From Clostridium ljungdahlii DSM 13528 (GTDB lineage: Bacteria > Bacillota > Clostridia > Clostridiales > Clostridiaceae), in the NCBI RefSeq assembly GCF_000143685.1, contig NC_014328.1:3782001-3846000 (forward strand): 64,000 nucleotides of DNA. The letters run 5' to 3'. The notes under the pieces were generated by a model, which made no database searches, was not told the DNA's origin, and saw nothing but the letters and a program-made list of their open reading frames with translations. The first letter of the stretch is position 1. Each line of letters opens with the position of its first letter. Positions 19,139 through 27,539 of this stretch are shown one piece after another. Both the position numbers and the translations under genes were made by a program.

Positions 19139-20275
19139 ATGAAATATGATTTAATTGTTAGAAATGGTTATTTATTGGATCCGGCTACCGGAAATAAAGG
19201 TAAGCATATAGTTGCAGTAAAAGATGATAAAATTGCAGATTATTCTCAAGATGGGCAAGCAATTCAGACTATAAATGCTAAAGGTTGTTATGTTTTTCCA
19301 GGCCTTATCGATTTTCATACACATATTTATGAAGGAAGTGATTTTGGGGTTTCACCAGATTTATTATTAGCCAATGGTGTTACAGCAGCTGTTGATGCAG
19401 GAAGTACAGGATGTGTCAATTTTGAAATGTTTTATAAAAATTCAATGATGAATAGTAAACTGAAAATAAAGGCATTTTTAAATGTATCATCTATTGGCCA
19501 ACCGGGCGCAGGGATTGATGAACCTCTTGATCCAAAATTGTTTCAAAAGGATTTGATACGATCTTTAATTAGAAAATATAAAGGTACAATATTAGGCTTA
19601 AAGATTCGTTTTAGTAAAAATACTGTGGGAGGTTTAGGTACGAAACCATTGGAAGAGACGTTAAAACTTGCTCAAGAATTAGGGGTACCTGTATGTGTTC
19701 ATACAACTAATCCGCCAATTGATGCTGCTGAACTGGTAAGCATGCTTAGAAAAGGTGATATATACTGTCATATTTATCATGGAACAGGTTCAACTTTACT
19801 AGAAGAAGATGGTACAATAAAACCAGCATTTTTAGATGCTGCAAAAAGAGGAGTAATTTTTGATTGTGCAAACGGAAGGTTCAATTTAGATTATAAGGTA
19901 GCCAAACAATCCATTTCAAATAAGTTCTTGCCGGATATAATTAGTACGGATACGACAAAAGTTACTTTAAATGTACCGGCACAAGTTAAGAGCTTACCAT
20001 TTGTCATGTCAAAATATCTTAGCTTTGGTATGAGCTTAGAAGACGTTTTAAAAACCGTAACTGTTAATCCTGCAAAATTAATGGGTATGGAAGGTAAGAT
20101 TGGAACACTGAAAAAAGGAGCATATGCAGATATTACTATTTGTAAAATCGTAGATAAAAAAGTTGTATTTAGTGATTCAAAAGGTGCAACACATGAGGGA
20201 AACCAACTGATAGTCCCAGTTCTTACAATTGAAAATGGTAGGATTGCATATTGTCAAACGGATTTTAATATTTAA
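19139..20275 (+). CDS. Amidohydrolase/deacetylase-family metallohydrolase
   Basis: A 378-residue TIM-barrel amidohydrolase of the dihydroorotase-like group that includes EF_0837-type deacetylases. Metal ligands are visible: His60 and His62 (DFHTHIYEG), Lys155 in GLKIRF (probably carbamylated), His188 (VHTTNPP), His211 (CHIYHGTG) and Asp271 (STDTT). The family hydrolyses cyclic or acyl amides. The start has AGGAGG 9 bases upstream. It is the last gene of the LysR cluster. The substrate could be an N-acyl or cyclic amide feeding the dehydrogenase and aldolase steps, but that is inference. Confidence 0.88.
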   Translation: MKYDLIVRNGYLLDPATGNKGKHIVAVKDDKIADYSQDGQAIQTINAKGCYVFPGLIDFHTHIYEGSDFGVSPDLLLANGVTAAVDAGSTGCVNFEMFYKNSMMNSKLKIKAFLNVSSIGQPGAGIDEPLDPKLFQKDLIRSLIRKYKGTILGLKIRFSKNTVGGLGTKPLEETLKLAQELGVPVCVHTTNPPIDAAELVSMLRKGDIYCHIYHGTGSTLLEEDGTIKPAFLDAAKRGVIFDCANGRFNLDYKVAKQSISNKFLPDIISTDTTKVTLNVPAQVKSLPFVMSKYLSFGMSLEDVLKTVTVNPAKLMGMEGKIGTLKKGAYADITICKIVDKKVVFSDSKGATHEGNQLIVPVLTIENGRIAYCQTDFNI

Positions 20276-20276
20276 C

Positions 20277-20670
20277 AGTACTTACGCAGCACAAAAATAA
20301 CATTGAAAAATCAATAGCTTTAACCACTTAACTTATCCCAAATGGTTGTTACTATGGGACTTGTAATATCATTTACCTGTTTACTTTTACAATCTTTTGA
20401 GGAATACCCGGTATCGAATGTTGCGTATTCGACCTGTAATCCAAATTTGTGAGCGAAAGTTATCATATCTATTGCCAGTTCAAGCTTGATGTGATAATCT
20501 TCGCATTTTTGCTTTGGAATCCACATTCGAAAGCAAACAGTTAATTTAAACCATCCATTTGAGCACAGCAAAACAACTATATGCATTCCCATAGCAACAA
20601 CCTTTTACATAATACTTTAATGTTTAAGCTATTGATTTTTCTATGATTAAATCATTTTGCATAAGTACTG
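20277..20670 (-). mobile_element. Internally deleted IS701-like element (~394 bp)
   Basis: The ends are inverted repeats of about 45 bp beginning CAGTACTTACGCA (left) and, reversed, CAGTACTTATGCA (right), both running on to AAAATCAATAGCTT. Each end is flanked by TTAA, which fits the 4-bp YTNA duplication known for IS701. The interior keeps a minus-strand fragment (20320-20592) with LELAIDMITFAHKFGLQ and ATFDTGYSSKDC, a DDE-transposase piece. About 1 kb of a full IS is missing, so it cannot move by itself. It inserted right at the stop codon of the amidohydrolase gene. Confidence 0.6.
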
Positions 20671-20776
20671 TTAACTAAATATCATATGCCAAACCGTCCT
20701 TCACCTATTAATCTTATAACTTTATATTCATTAATAAAACAGCCTGCTGGATATGTCTTTTTCTTAAAAAACGATA

Positions 20777-21016
20777 TCATGACCATGAACTTTTATATCT
20801 TCTATGATGTCTCTGATTTGAATAATGCCGTCTATCGGAATGATGGTTTTGATGTAAACTGTGAGAATACTGGTTATTATACTTCCTGCCTGAATTGGAA
20901 AGTGACCCAAACATTCTCAATATACGGCTTAAAAATCCTTCTCTTTTATAATAGTTACTACCTCGATGCTTATCTCCATATCCATTTTTTTCTGATGATC
21001 TTGAGAAAAAACTCAT
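20777..21016 (-). CDS. Small basic His/Arg-rich protein
   Basis: A 79-residue protein starting MSFFSRSSEKNGYGDKHRG, with a hydrophobic-basic helix GFLSRILRMFGSLS and a C-terminal tail rich in His, Arg, Ser and Tyr. The ATG at 21016 has GAGGTG 6 bases upstream, which the overlapping plus-strand ORF (20686-21057) lacks. I do not recognise a family. The tail could bind metal or nucleic acid. It is divergent from padR. Confidence 0.5.
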   Translation of the reverse strand: MSFFSRSSEKNGYGDKHRGSNYYKREGFLSRILRMFGSLSNSGRKYNNQYSHSLHQNHHSDRRHYSNQRHHRRYKSSWS

Positions 21017-21148
21017 TAAAGCACCTCTTTTCAATAATTTTTAATATGATTGAATAATTATCAATTGACAATATAAATCACATATATTTACACATTCATT
21101 TTATAATTGCACATATATTATTGCAGCCCACTAATAAGTAATAAATAA

Positions 21149-21206
21149 TTGACACATATATCATTTAATGATATATTATACTAAATGATATGTCATTTAA
21201 TGATAT
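21149..21206 (+). promoter_or_regulatory. padR promoter with two PadR-type operators
   Basis: TTGACA (21149-21154), 17 bp, TATATT (21172-21177). Two copies of a 17-bp dyad lie across it: ATATCATTTAATGATAT at 21158-21174, covering the spacer and -10, and ATGTCATTTAATGATAT at 21190-21206, just before the AGGAGG. The arrangement predicts autorepression by the PadR protein encoded next. Confidence 0.8.
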
Positions 21207-21219
21207 ATAGGAGGTAAAA

Positions 21220-21552
21220 ATGGCTAGAAATAATTCTTTGGAAATGGGTGAACTTACAGACGCATACTATTATATTTTGCTATCTTTAATAAAACCTAAA
21301 CATGGCTATTTGATTATGAAATCAGTTGAAAAGATGTCAGAAGGCAAGTTTTCAATAGGTCCTGCATCTTTATATACAAGTATAAAAAAACTTCTTGATG
21401 CAAAACTCATAAAACTTACAGAGGAATCAGAGCAAAAAAAAGTTTACATTGCTACAGATAAAGGAATTCAATTTCTAAAAAATGAAGTTAAAAGGAAACG
21501 TAAGATGGTTCAAATTGCAGAAGAAATATTTAGCAACGAGGAGATGTTATAG
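21220..21552 (+). CDS. PadR-family transcriptional regulator (copy 1)
   Basis: A 110-residue winged-helix repressor. Family blocks: LTDAYYYILLSLIKPKHGY, then GPASLYTSIKKLLDAKLI and YIATDKGIQFLKNE, followed by a short C-terminal dimerisation helix. AGGAGG precedes the ATG. It forms an operon with the DUF2812 membrane protein starting 4 bases after its stop. Its promoter holds two dyads that recur at the serine hydrolase promoter near 63.3 kb, so that gene is a probable second target. Confidence 0.93.
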   Translation: MARNNSLEMGELTDAYYYILLSLIKPKHGYLIMKSVEKMSEGKFSIGPASLYTSIKKLLDAKLIKLTEESEQKKVYIATDKGIQFLKNEVKRKRKMVQIAEEIFSNEEML

Positions 21553-21555
21553 TAT

Positions 21556-22305
21556 ATGTCCAACACAAAATATGTCATGAGCAAAGGAGTAGCTTTTGGA
21601 GAAGAGGAAGAAATGGAAATGCTCTCTGATTATGCAAGCAAAGGCTGGATTTTATATAAATTTAGCTTTATGGGATACAAACTCAAAAAAGCTAAACCTG
21701 AAAAATTGCAATATTCTCTAGATTATAGATATAATGCAGATGAAGAATACTTTTCATACTTTGAAGAAGCAGGATGGAATCATGTATGTTCTGCATCAAA
21801 TTCAATGCATATATTCAGTGCCCCTGAAGACACAAAACCAATTTATACAGACAGCGATACTAAATCAGAAAAATATATAAACCAGTATAAATTAGCTAAA
21901 AAAATCGCAATGCCATCACTTTTATGCCTTATTGTATGCTCTATTTTATTTACTATTTTAGCATCACTTGCTAAATATGATTATATACCTCATATATATA
22001 TAAAAATTGGATGTATTATTTTAATACCTACATTAATAATAACATTAATAATAACTATTATAACAGGACTACCTTGTATATCTTATTACACTACATTAAA
22101 TAGAATTAAGGATGGTTATCCAACTCATGTAAAGCATAAAGCATTAAAAAAATTATTAGATACATTAGCAGCAATTTCACCTATATTAATAATATCTCTG
22201 TTCCTTTTAAGTATATTTAACATTATAATTATAAGCAAAGCAGCGTTTTTGTTAATTTGTCTAATTGCTTTCATAACTTGTCTATTAAGTATGTTCATAA
22301 AATAA
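21556..22305 (+). CDS. DUF2812 membrane protein (PadR partner, copy 1)
   Basis: A 249-residue protein. The soluble N-terminal DUF2812 region (about 8-95) has EEEMEMLSDYASKGWILYKF and a following FEEAGWNHV. At least four hydrophobic helices follow (about 117-137, 146-176, 212-232, 234-249). DUF2812 proteins are usually encoded next to PadR regulators and may act as membrane partners sensing envelope stress, but no mechanism is established. A similar PadR/DUF2812 pair lies at 46-46.9 kb. Confidence 0.85.
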   Translation: MSNTKYVMSKGVAFGEEEEMEMLSDYASKGWILYKFSFMGYKLKKAKPEKLQYSLDYRYNADEEYFSYFEEAGWNHVCSASNSMHIFSAPEDTKPIYTDSDTKSEKYINQYKLAKKIAMPSLLCLIVCSILFTILASLAKYDYIPHIYIKIGCIILIPTLIITLIITIITGLPCISYYTTLNRIKDGYPTHVKHKALKKLLDTLAAISPILIISLFLLSIFNIIIISKAAFLLICLIAFITCLLSMFIK

Positions 22306-22311
22306 GCTAAA

Positions 22312-22350
22312 TAAAAGGTGACCAATTATGAATTGAACACCTTTTATTTT
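22312..22350. terminator. Bidirectional terminator
   Basis: TAAAAGGTG and CACCTTTTA (22312-22320 and 22338-22346) form a stem followed by TTTTA. It serves the DUF2812 gene and the convergent transporter operon. Confidence 0.75.
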
Positions 22351-22375
22351 ATCCTAACTTTAAATATAAAACTCA

Positions 22376-23383
22376 TCAGCTTATAACAACCTTTTTCTTT
22401 TCTTCTCTAATAACAATAATTCTCTGCAGTGCAATAAATATAAATAACAACATTCCTACTGCAATCTTTGTCCACCAAGAATTAAGATTTCCCTGAAACA
22501 TTATAAGGCTTTGAATTATACCCATAGTTAAAACACCGAATACAGGTCCTATAGGATATCCTGATCCCCCTGTTAGTAATATTCCTCCTATTACACAAGC
22601 TGCAATGGCATCCATCTCCGTTCCCAAACAATGTAAGCCATAACCAGATAGTGTATATAAAGTAAATAACAGCCCAGCTAAAGAAGAGCAAAAACCAGAT
22701 ACAGTATAAACAAGAATTTTAACTTTTCCAGTATTTAGGCCCATAAGCATAGCTGAATTTTCATTTCCACCAATTGCATATACGGTTCTACCAAACCTTG
22801 TATACTTTAATACAAATATAGCAACTGCAGCTACTATCAAACTAACAATTACATTAATGGATATAGCTACACCTGGACCAATGGGTATTCTAAAACCTGA
22901 AATAGCAGTAAATACCGGATTTTTAATACTTATAGTATCTATACTTATAACATAACTTGATCCTCGTGCAAAGAACATACCTGCTAATGTTACAATCCAT
23001 GGGTGAAGATCAAATTTCTCTACTAATATCCCCTGAACTGTTCCAAATACAATTCCTACAATTAAGACAAAAATCATAACCAAAAATGGATTAACTCCAT
23101 TTTGCAATAGGCTTGCAGTAATCATACTTATAAAAGCTATCATAGAACCTACAGAAAGATCTATTCCACCTGTAATAATAACAAAAGTCTGGCCAATAGC
23201 TAAAACTATTAAATAAGCATTATCTATAAAAAGGTTTGCTAATACTTGTCCTGAAAAAAATCCACTAAACATAACAGATCCAATTAAAAATAATACTATA
23301 AACAAACCAATTGTAGCGTAAATCGAAATAAATGATGAATTCAATTTTAAAATTTTCTTCTTATTAGTTAACCCTTTTATCAT
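22376..23383 (-). CDS. yjfF: Sugar ABC transporter permease, YjfF-like
   Basis: A 335-residue RbsC-type inner-membrane permease with about ten hydrophobic segments. GQTFVIITGGIDLSVGSM and the C-terminal GGSGYPIGPVFGVLTMG are signatures of the family. It is last in an operon whose order (binding protein, ATPase, permease, permease) equals ytfQ-ytfR-ytfT-yjfF of E. coli. Its ATG overlaps the stop of the previous gene (ATGA), and AGAGGTGG supplies the ribosome-binding site. Confidence 0.85.
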   Translation of the reverse strand: MIKGLTNKKKILKLNSSFISIYATIGLFIVLFLIGSVMFSGFFSGQVLANLFIDNAYLIVLAIGQTFVIITGGIDLSVGSMIAFISMITASLLQNGVNPFLVMIFVLIVGIVFGTVQGILVEKFDLHPWIVTLAGMFFARGSSYVISIDTISIKNPVFTAISGFRIPIGPGVAISINVIVSLIVAAVAIFVLKYTRFGRTVYAIGGNENSAMLMGLNTGKVKILVYTVSGFCSSLAGLLFTLYTLSGYGLHCLGTEMDAIAACVIGGILLTGGSGYPIGPVFGVLTMGIIQSLIMFQGNLNSWWTKIAVGMLLFIFIALQRIIVIREEKKKVVIS

Positions 23384-24429
23384 ACACGAGCCACCTCTTT
23401 TTTAGGTTTACTTTTAGTTGTATTATTTTTTGATTTCTTTCTTACTAGCATTTTTCTAAATGCCTCAGATTGTATAATACAAACTATTATAACTACTATA
23501 GCTTTAACTACAAGAGTAATTTCTGGAGCCACTCCCATACTATAAATGGTTGTTGTTAATGCTTGTATAAATATTGCTCCTACTACTGTTCCTCCTAAAT
23601 AAAATCTACCACCTGCCATGGAAGTTCCTCCAATAACAGTAGCTAATATAGCATCTAATTCCATCCACAATCCTACATTGTTTGCATCTGCACTCTTTAT
23701 GTTAGAGCATAAAATAATGCCTGCAATACCTGCTAGAATACCCGATATAATATACAGTGAAAAAATAACTTTTCGTGCCCTTATGCCACAGTATTTGCTG
23801 GCACTGCTATTTACTCCTATAGATTCAACAAATAAACCCAATGCTGTTTTTCTAATAAGTAAATAAATTGCAAAAACAATTACAGCAGCAATAATTATTG
23901 CCACAGGTAAGAAAATATATCCTGTTCCTATAAAAATAAATGACTTATTAGTAAATGTTAGTATTTGACCGCCTGTAATAAGTTGGGCTATACCTCTTCC
24001 AACTATGTATAAAATAAGCGTAGCAACCATAGGTTGAATTTCAATATAAGCTACCAAGAAACCGTTCCATATTCCACAAAGTACACCTACTATTGCTCCT
24101 GATAATACTGCCGCTGGAACAGAACCACCTCCAACTATAACTGTTGCCGAAACCGAAGCACTTATAGCAATTATAGATCCAACAGAAATATCTATTCCCT
24201 GGGTGGCAATAACTATTGTCATACCTAACGATATTAATATAAGTGGCGCTGAATGATTAAGTATATCTATTACATTTCCAAATAAGTGTCCATCCCTAAT
24301 TGTTATATTAAGGAAACCTGGTCTTACTAAAAAATTTAATAAAAGCAGCGCAATTAATGCTGCTACCGGCCAAAATATCTGCATATGATAAAATTTCATA
24401 AATATATTGGAAGTTTTAGTATTATGCAC
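23380..24429 (-). CDS. ytfT: Sugar ABC transporter permease, YtfT-like
   Basis: A permease of the same family as the next gene, with GMTIVIATQGIDISVGSI and GGTSMAGGRFYLGGTVVG. I place the start at GTG 24429, which has GGAAGGAGG 8 bases upstream and overlaps the end of the ATPase gene. The upstream in-frame start at 24450 lies within the ribosome-binding region of that overlap. It forms a heterodimer pore with the YjfF-like protein if the E. coli model holds. Confidence 0.87.
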   Translation of the reverse strand: MHNTKTSNIFMKFYHMQIFWPVAALIALLLLNFLVRPGFLNITIRDGHLFGNVIDILNHSAPLILISLGMTIVIATQGIDISVGSIIAISASVSATVIVGGGSVPAAVLSGAIVGVLCGIWNGFLVAYIEIQPMVATLILYIVGRGIAQLITGGQILTFTNKSFIFIGTGYIFLPVAIIIAAVIVFAIYLLIRKTALGLFVESIGVNSSASKYCGIRARKVIFSLYIISGILAGIAGIILCSNIKSADANNVGLWMELDAILATVIGGTSMAGGRFYLGGTVVGAIFIQALTTTIYSMGVAPEITLVVKAIVVIIVCIIQSEAFRKMLVRKKSKNNTTKSKPKKEVARV

Positions 24430-25951
24430 TAATATTGCCTCCTTCCGCAATAGTCCTAAGTATATTAGATTCTTGTACCTCTTCTCCCGCTAACTCCCCT
24501 ATAATTTTTCTATCTCTAAGTACGAGCACCCTATCGCAGCAACTTTCTATTTCTGAAAGTTCGGAAGATATAAATATAATTGACATGCCTTTTTTTGCTA
24601 GTTTTATAATTAATTTTTTTATTTCATCCTTGGCACCTACGTCAATACCTCTTGTAGGCTCGTCCAAGATTAAAATCTGAGGGTCTGTAGCAAGCCATCT
24701 TGCCAGTATAACCTTTTGTTGATTTCCACCACTCAAATTGTCAATTCTCTGTTCTATACTAGGAGTTTTAATATTTAGGAGTTTAACATACTTTTCAGCA
24801 ATTTCCTGCTGCTTTTTCATTGGAATGTATTTAAATATTCCTTTAATGGATTGAAGAGCCAAAATTATATTTTCTCTTATAGTTAGTTCTCCAACTATAC
24901 CAGCTGCTTTTCTATCTTCGGGACAAAGTCCTAAACCTTCCTGAATAGCTTTTTGAGGATAAATATATGAATATTCCTTACCATCAATGATCAATGTTCC
25001 ATGATCTGATTTATCTATACCAAACAACAATTTAGCACATTCAGTTCTTCCAGAACCTAAAAGTCCTGCTAGTCCAAGTACTTCGCCCTTTTTTATATTC
25101 ATACTAAAAGAATCTATAGTTCCTTTTCTGCCAAATTGTTTAGTTTCTATCAAGTTTTTTTCTTCATTACTGTAATAATCACGAGATAACTGCTTATTTT
25201 CTTTTACCATTTCTTCGTACTTTTTTCCTATCATCTTAGAAATTAGGTCCATTTGAGGTAAATCTTTTACAGCATAAGTTCCAACCAATTCTCCATTTCT
25301 AAGTATTGTTATCCTATCTGAAATTTCATAAACCTGATCTATGAAGTGAGTTACAAACACAATTGACATGCCTTCGGATTTTAACTTTCTCATAATACTA
25401 AATAACTGTTTAACTTCATTACTATCCAAACTAGACGTTGGTTCATCAAGAATCAATATTCCACTTGATATATCTACAGCTCTTGCTATAGCCACCATTT
25501 GCTGAATTGCAACAGAATAGCTAGATAATAATTTTTTTACATCTATTTTCAAATTCAATCTTTCTTCCAATAATTTTGATGCATTTTCATTCATGGTATT
25601 CCAATCAATAAATCCTCTTTTCATTGGTTCCCTTCCAATATAAATATTCTCAGCTACAGTAATGTTTGGACATAAATTGACTTCTTGATAAACAGTGCTT
25701 ATCCCATTTTCCTGAGCATCATGGGTTGATTTAATAATAATTTTTTTTCCATTTAAAGTTATGATTCCTTCATCTATTTCGTAGACCCCTGTAAGCACTT
25801 TAATTAGAGTTGACTTTCCAGCCCCATTTTCCCCCATAAGAGCATGTATCTCACCTTTTTTAAGTTGAAAATCTACATTTGAAAGAGCTTTAACCCCGGG
25901 AAAAGATTTGCATATGCCTTCCATGTTAAGAACAATATCGCTTTCATCCAT
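24422..25951 (-). CDS. ytfR: Sugar ABC transporter ATP-binding protein, YtfR-like
   Basis: A 509-residue protein with two ABC domains, as in RbsA/MglA/YtfR. The first has MGENGAGKSTLIKVL and ILDEPTSSLDSNE. The second has a degenerate P-loop LAGLLGSGRTECAK, the signature LSGGNQQKV and ILDEPTRGIDVGAK. The start is ATG at 25951 with GGGGGTG 6 bases upstream; the ATG at 25966 overlaps that site. It energises import through the two permeases. Confidence 0.93.
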   Translation of the reverse strand: MDESDIVLNMEGICKSFPGVKALSNVDFQLKKGEIHALMGENGAGKSTLIKVLTGVYEIDEGIITLNGKKIIIKSTHDAQENGISTVYQEVNLCPNITVAENIYIGREPMKRGFIDWNTMNENASKLLEERLNLKIDVKKLLSSYSVAIQQMVAIARAVDISSGILILDEPTSSLDSNEVKQLFSIMRKLKSEGMSIVFVTHFIDQVYEISDRITILRNGELVGTYAVKDLPQMDLISKMIGKKYEEMVKENKQLSRDYYSNEEKNLIETKQFGRKGTIDSFSMNIKKGEVLGLAGLLGSGRTECAKLLFGIDKSDHGTLIIDGKEYSYIYPQKAIQEGLGLCPEDRKAAGIVGELTIRENIILALQSIKGIFKYIPMKKQQEIAEKYVKLLNIKTPSIEQRIDNLSGGNQQKVILARWLATDPQILILDEPTRGIDVGAKDEIKKLIIKLAKKGMSIIFISSELSEIESCCDRVLVLRDRKIIGELAGEEVQESNILRTIAEGGNISA

Positions 25952-25978
25952 TAAATTCACCCCCATTTATCAAAATTT

Positions 25979-26018
25979 CATAATGTATGAATGTGGAATA
26001 TCCAATTCATACATTATG
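25979..26018 (-). promoter_or_regulatory. Intercistronic hairpin between binding-protein and ATPase genes
   Basis: CATAATGTATGAAT (25979-25992) and ATTCATACATTATG (26005-26018) form a perfect 14-bp stem with a 12-base loop and no T run. Such structures after the first gene commonly protect its mRNA and reduce read-through, so the binding protein would be made in excess over the membrane parts. Confidence 0.75.
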
Positions 26019-26028
26019 ATTTACAATT

Positions 26029-27021
26029 CTAATATTTTCTGTTAGGTAATTCTTTTTTAGCTTGATCTTGAGTAAATACACCCTCTTTAGTGTGTACAAT
26101 TTTATCTTTAAGTTTGCCACTTAGTACTTGTTTTGAAGTTTCTAGCAATTGAGGTCCTAAAAGAGGATTACACTCAACTATACCATTTGATTTTCCATCA
26201 GCCATTAACTTGAACATATCTTTAATACCATCAACAGAAACTATAAAAATATCTTTTCCTGGTTTTTTACCATATTCCTCTATAGCTTGTATAGCTCCAA
26301 CTGCCATATCATCATTGTGAGACCACAAAACATTAATTTTATTTCCATCAGATTTCAAAAATGCTTCCATAACTTCCTTACCTTTTGCACGAGTAAAATC
26401 ACCTGTTTGTGATTTTATGATTTTATAGTTTGGACAATCTTTTATAGTTTCATTGAAACCTTTTTGACGTCCTATCATAGCTGTTGATCCAACAGTACCT
26501 TGAAGCTCTGCTATGTTAAGCTTTGCATCTTTTCCAAATTTATCAATTACAATTTTAGCTGCTCTCTTACCTTCTTCTTCCATATCTGATCCAAGAAAAG
26601 CTGTAACAAGAGAATTATCTGCTACTTTTACATTTCTATCTACTATAACAACTGGTATCTTGGCATTTTTTGCCTCTCTCAATACTGTATCCCAACCAGT
26701 TTCTACTACAGGGTCCAATGCGATTATATCAACCTTTTCAGCTATAAAGGATCTTATTGCCTTTATTTGATTCTCCTGTTTTTGCTGGCCATCAGAAAAT
26801 TTTAGTTCAAAATTTGGATCTAATTTAGGAATTTCCTTAATGGAAGTAGTTTCTGCTGTTCTCCAACCACTTTCAGCTCCAACCTGTGCAAAACCAATTA
26901 CCTTTTTCTTACTTGATGAATTTGAGGAGCTTGTCTGCTGACTTGCGCCGCCGCATCCTGCAAATATACCAATTGTTAAAACTGCTGTTGCTGCTAAAGC
27001 AGCAATCTTTTTAAATTTCAT
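26029..27021 (-). CDS. ytfQ: Sugar ABC transporter substrate-binding lipoprotein, YtfQ-like
   Basis: A 330-residue periplasmic-binding-type I protein tethered as a lipoprotein: hydrophobic signal, then lipobox FAGC with Cys23. Blocks such as GFAQVGAESGWR, DIIALDPVVETGWDTVL, VPVVIVDRNV and WSHNDDMAVGAIQAIEEYG match YtfQ-like proteins. E. coli YtfQ binds galactofuranose. The ligand here could be that or another furanose or pentose. It is the first gene of the operon, under a cre-containing promoter. Confidence 0.9.
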   Translation of the reverse strand: MKFKKIAALAATAVLTIGIFAGCGGASQQTSSSNSSSKKKVIGFAQVGAESGWRTAETTSIKEIPKLDPNFELKFSDGQQKQENQIKAIRSFIAEKVDIIALDPVVETGWDTVLREAKNAKIPVVIVDRNVKVADNSLVTAFLGSDMEEEGKRAAKIVIDKFGKDAKLNIAELQGTVGSTAMIGRQKGFNETIKDCPNYKIIKSQTGDFTRAKGKEVMEAFLKSDGNKINVLWSHNDDMAVGAIQAIEEYGKKPGKDIFIVSVDGIKDMFKLMADGKSNGIVECNPLLGPQLLETSKQVLSGKLKDKIVHTKEGVFTQDQAKKELPNRKY

Positions 27022-27175
27022 ATTTCTTTCCCCCCATTATATTTATTTTTATTTCAGAAAATCCAGGATATATAAAAACATCCAAACCATATATGTAAAG
27101 ATTTGATTTTTTATATAATTAGGACTATTTCTTTGTATATTTCTCCTGCATTTTTGAAATCAACCAATTAATGTT

Positions 27176-27227
27176 TTGAAAGCGATTTCTTAAATATAAT
27201 AATAATATTTATTGGTACAAATGTCAA
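27176..27227 (-). promoter_or_regulatory. Promoter and cre site of the sugar transporter operon
   Basis: On the minus strand TTGACA (27227-27222), 17 bp, TATTAT (27204-27199). TTGAAAGCGATTTCTT (27176-27191) fits the cre consensus at all fixed positions and lies about at the transcription start, a place where CcpA blocks initiation. Confidence 0.8.
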
Positions 27228-27283
27228 TTACTTTCATATATTATTATTTATTACCTTAATTCAATATTATGCTAATACAATTA

Positions 27284-27314
27284 TTTCAATAAAATACATA
27301 TATTTTTATTGAAA
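27284..27314. promoter_or_regulatory. Inverted repeat upstream of the transporter promoter
   Basis: TTTCAATAAAA and TTTTATTGAAA (27284-27294 and 27304-27314) form a perfect 11-bp dyad about 60 bp upstream of the -35. It could be an activator or repressor site. The rest of the 27,022-27,497 gap shows nothing else I can name. Confidence 0.4.
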
Positions 27315-27470
27315 CAAAAAATGTTTAAAAAATAGTTACATAAGTGATATTTATTGGTATAAATACTGGATCATTTCACCCCTACTGGTGCTAATTTGTC
27401 CTATTCAAAATATACAATTGGATTTGGTTGGGTATTAATTATCCACAAGAGTTGTAAAAGATGATATGAT

Positions 27471-27539
27471 AAGAGAAGACAACCCGCCATGCATGGGTTA
27501 AATTATAGAACCATCATGCTTCACGGCTTGTCTTCTCTT
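27471..27539 (-). terminator. Long hairpin spanning the 3' end of the CDP-alcohol phosphotransferase gene
   Basis: AAGAGAAGACAA (27471-27482) and its exact reverse complement (27528-27539) enclose a further stem built around GCATGATGG and CCATGC. The stop codon (27498-27500) lies in the loop region, so the last ~13 codons form one arm. No T run follows. A role in 3'-end formation or stability is likely. Confidence 0.5.

Noticed and set aside
20686..21057. 123-codon plus-strand ORF
   Set aside because: No ribosome-binding site. The opposite-strand 79-residue gene has a well-placed GAGGTG and a coherent composition.
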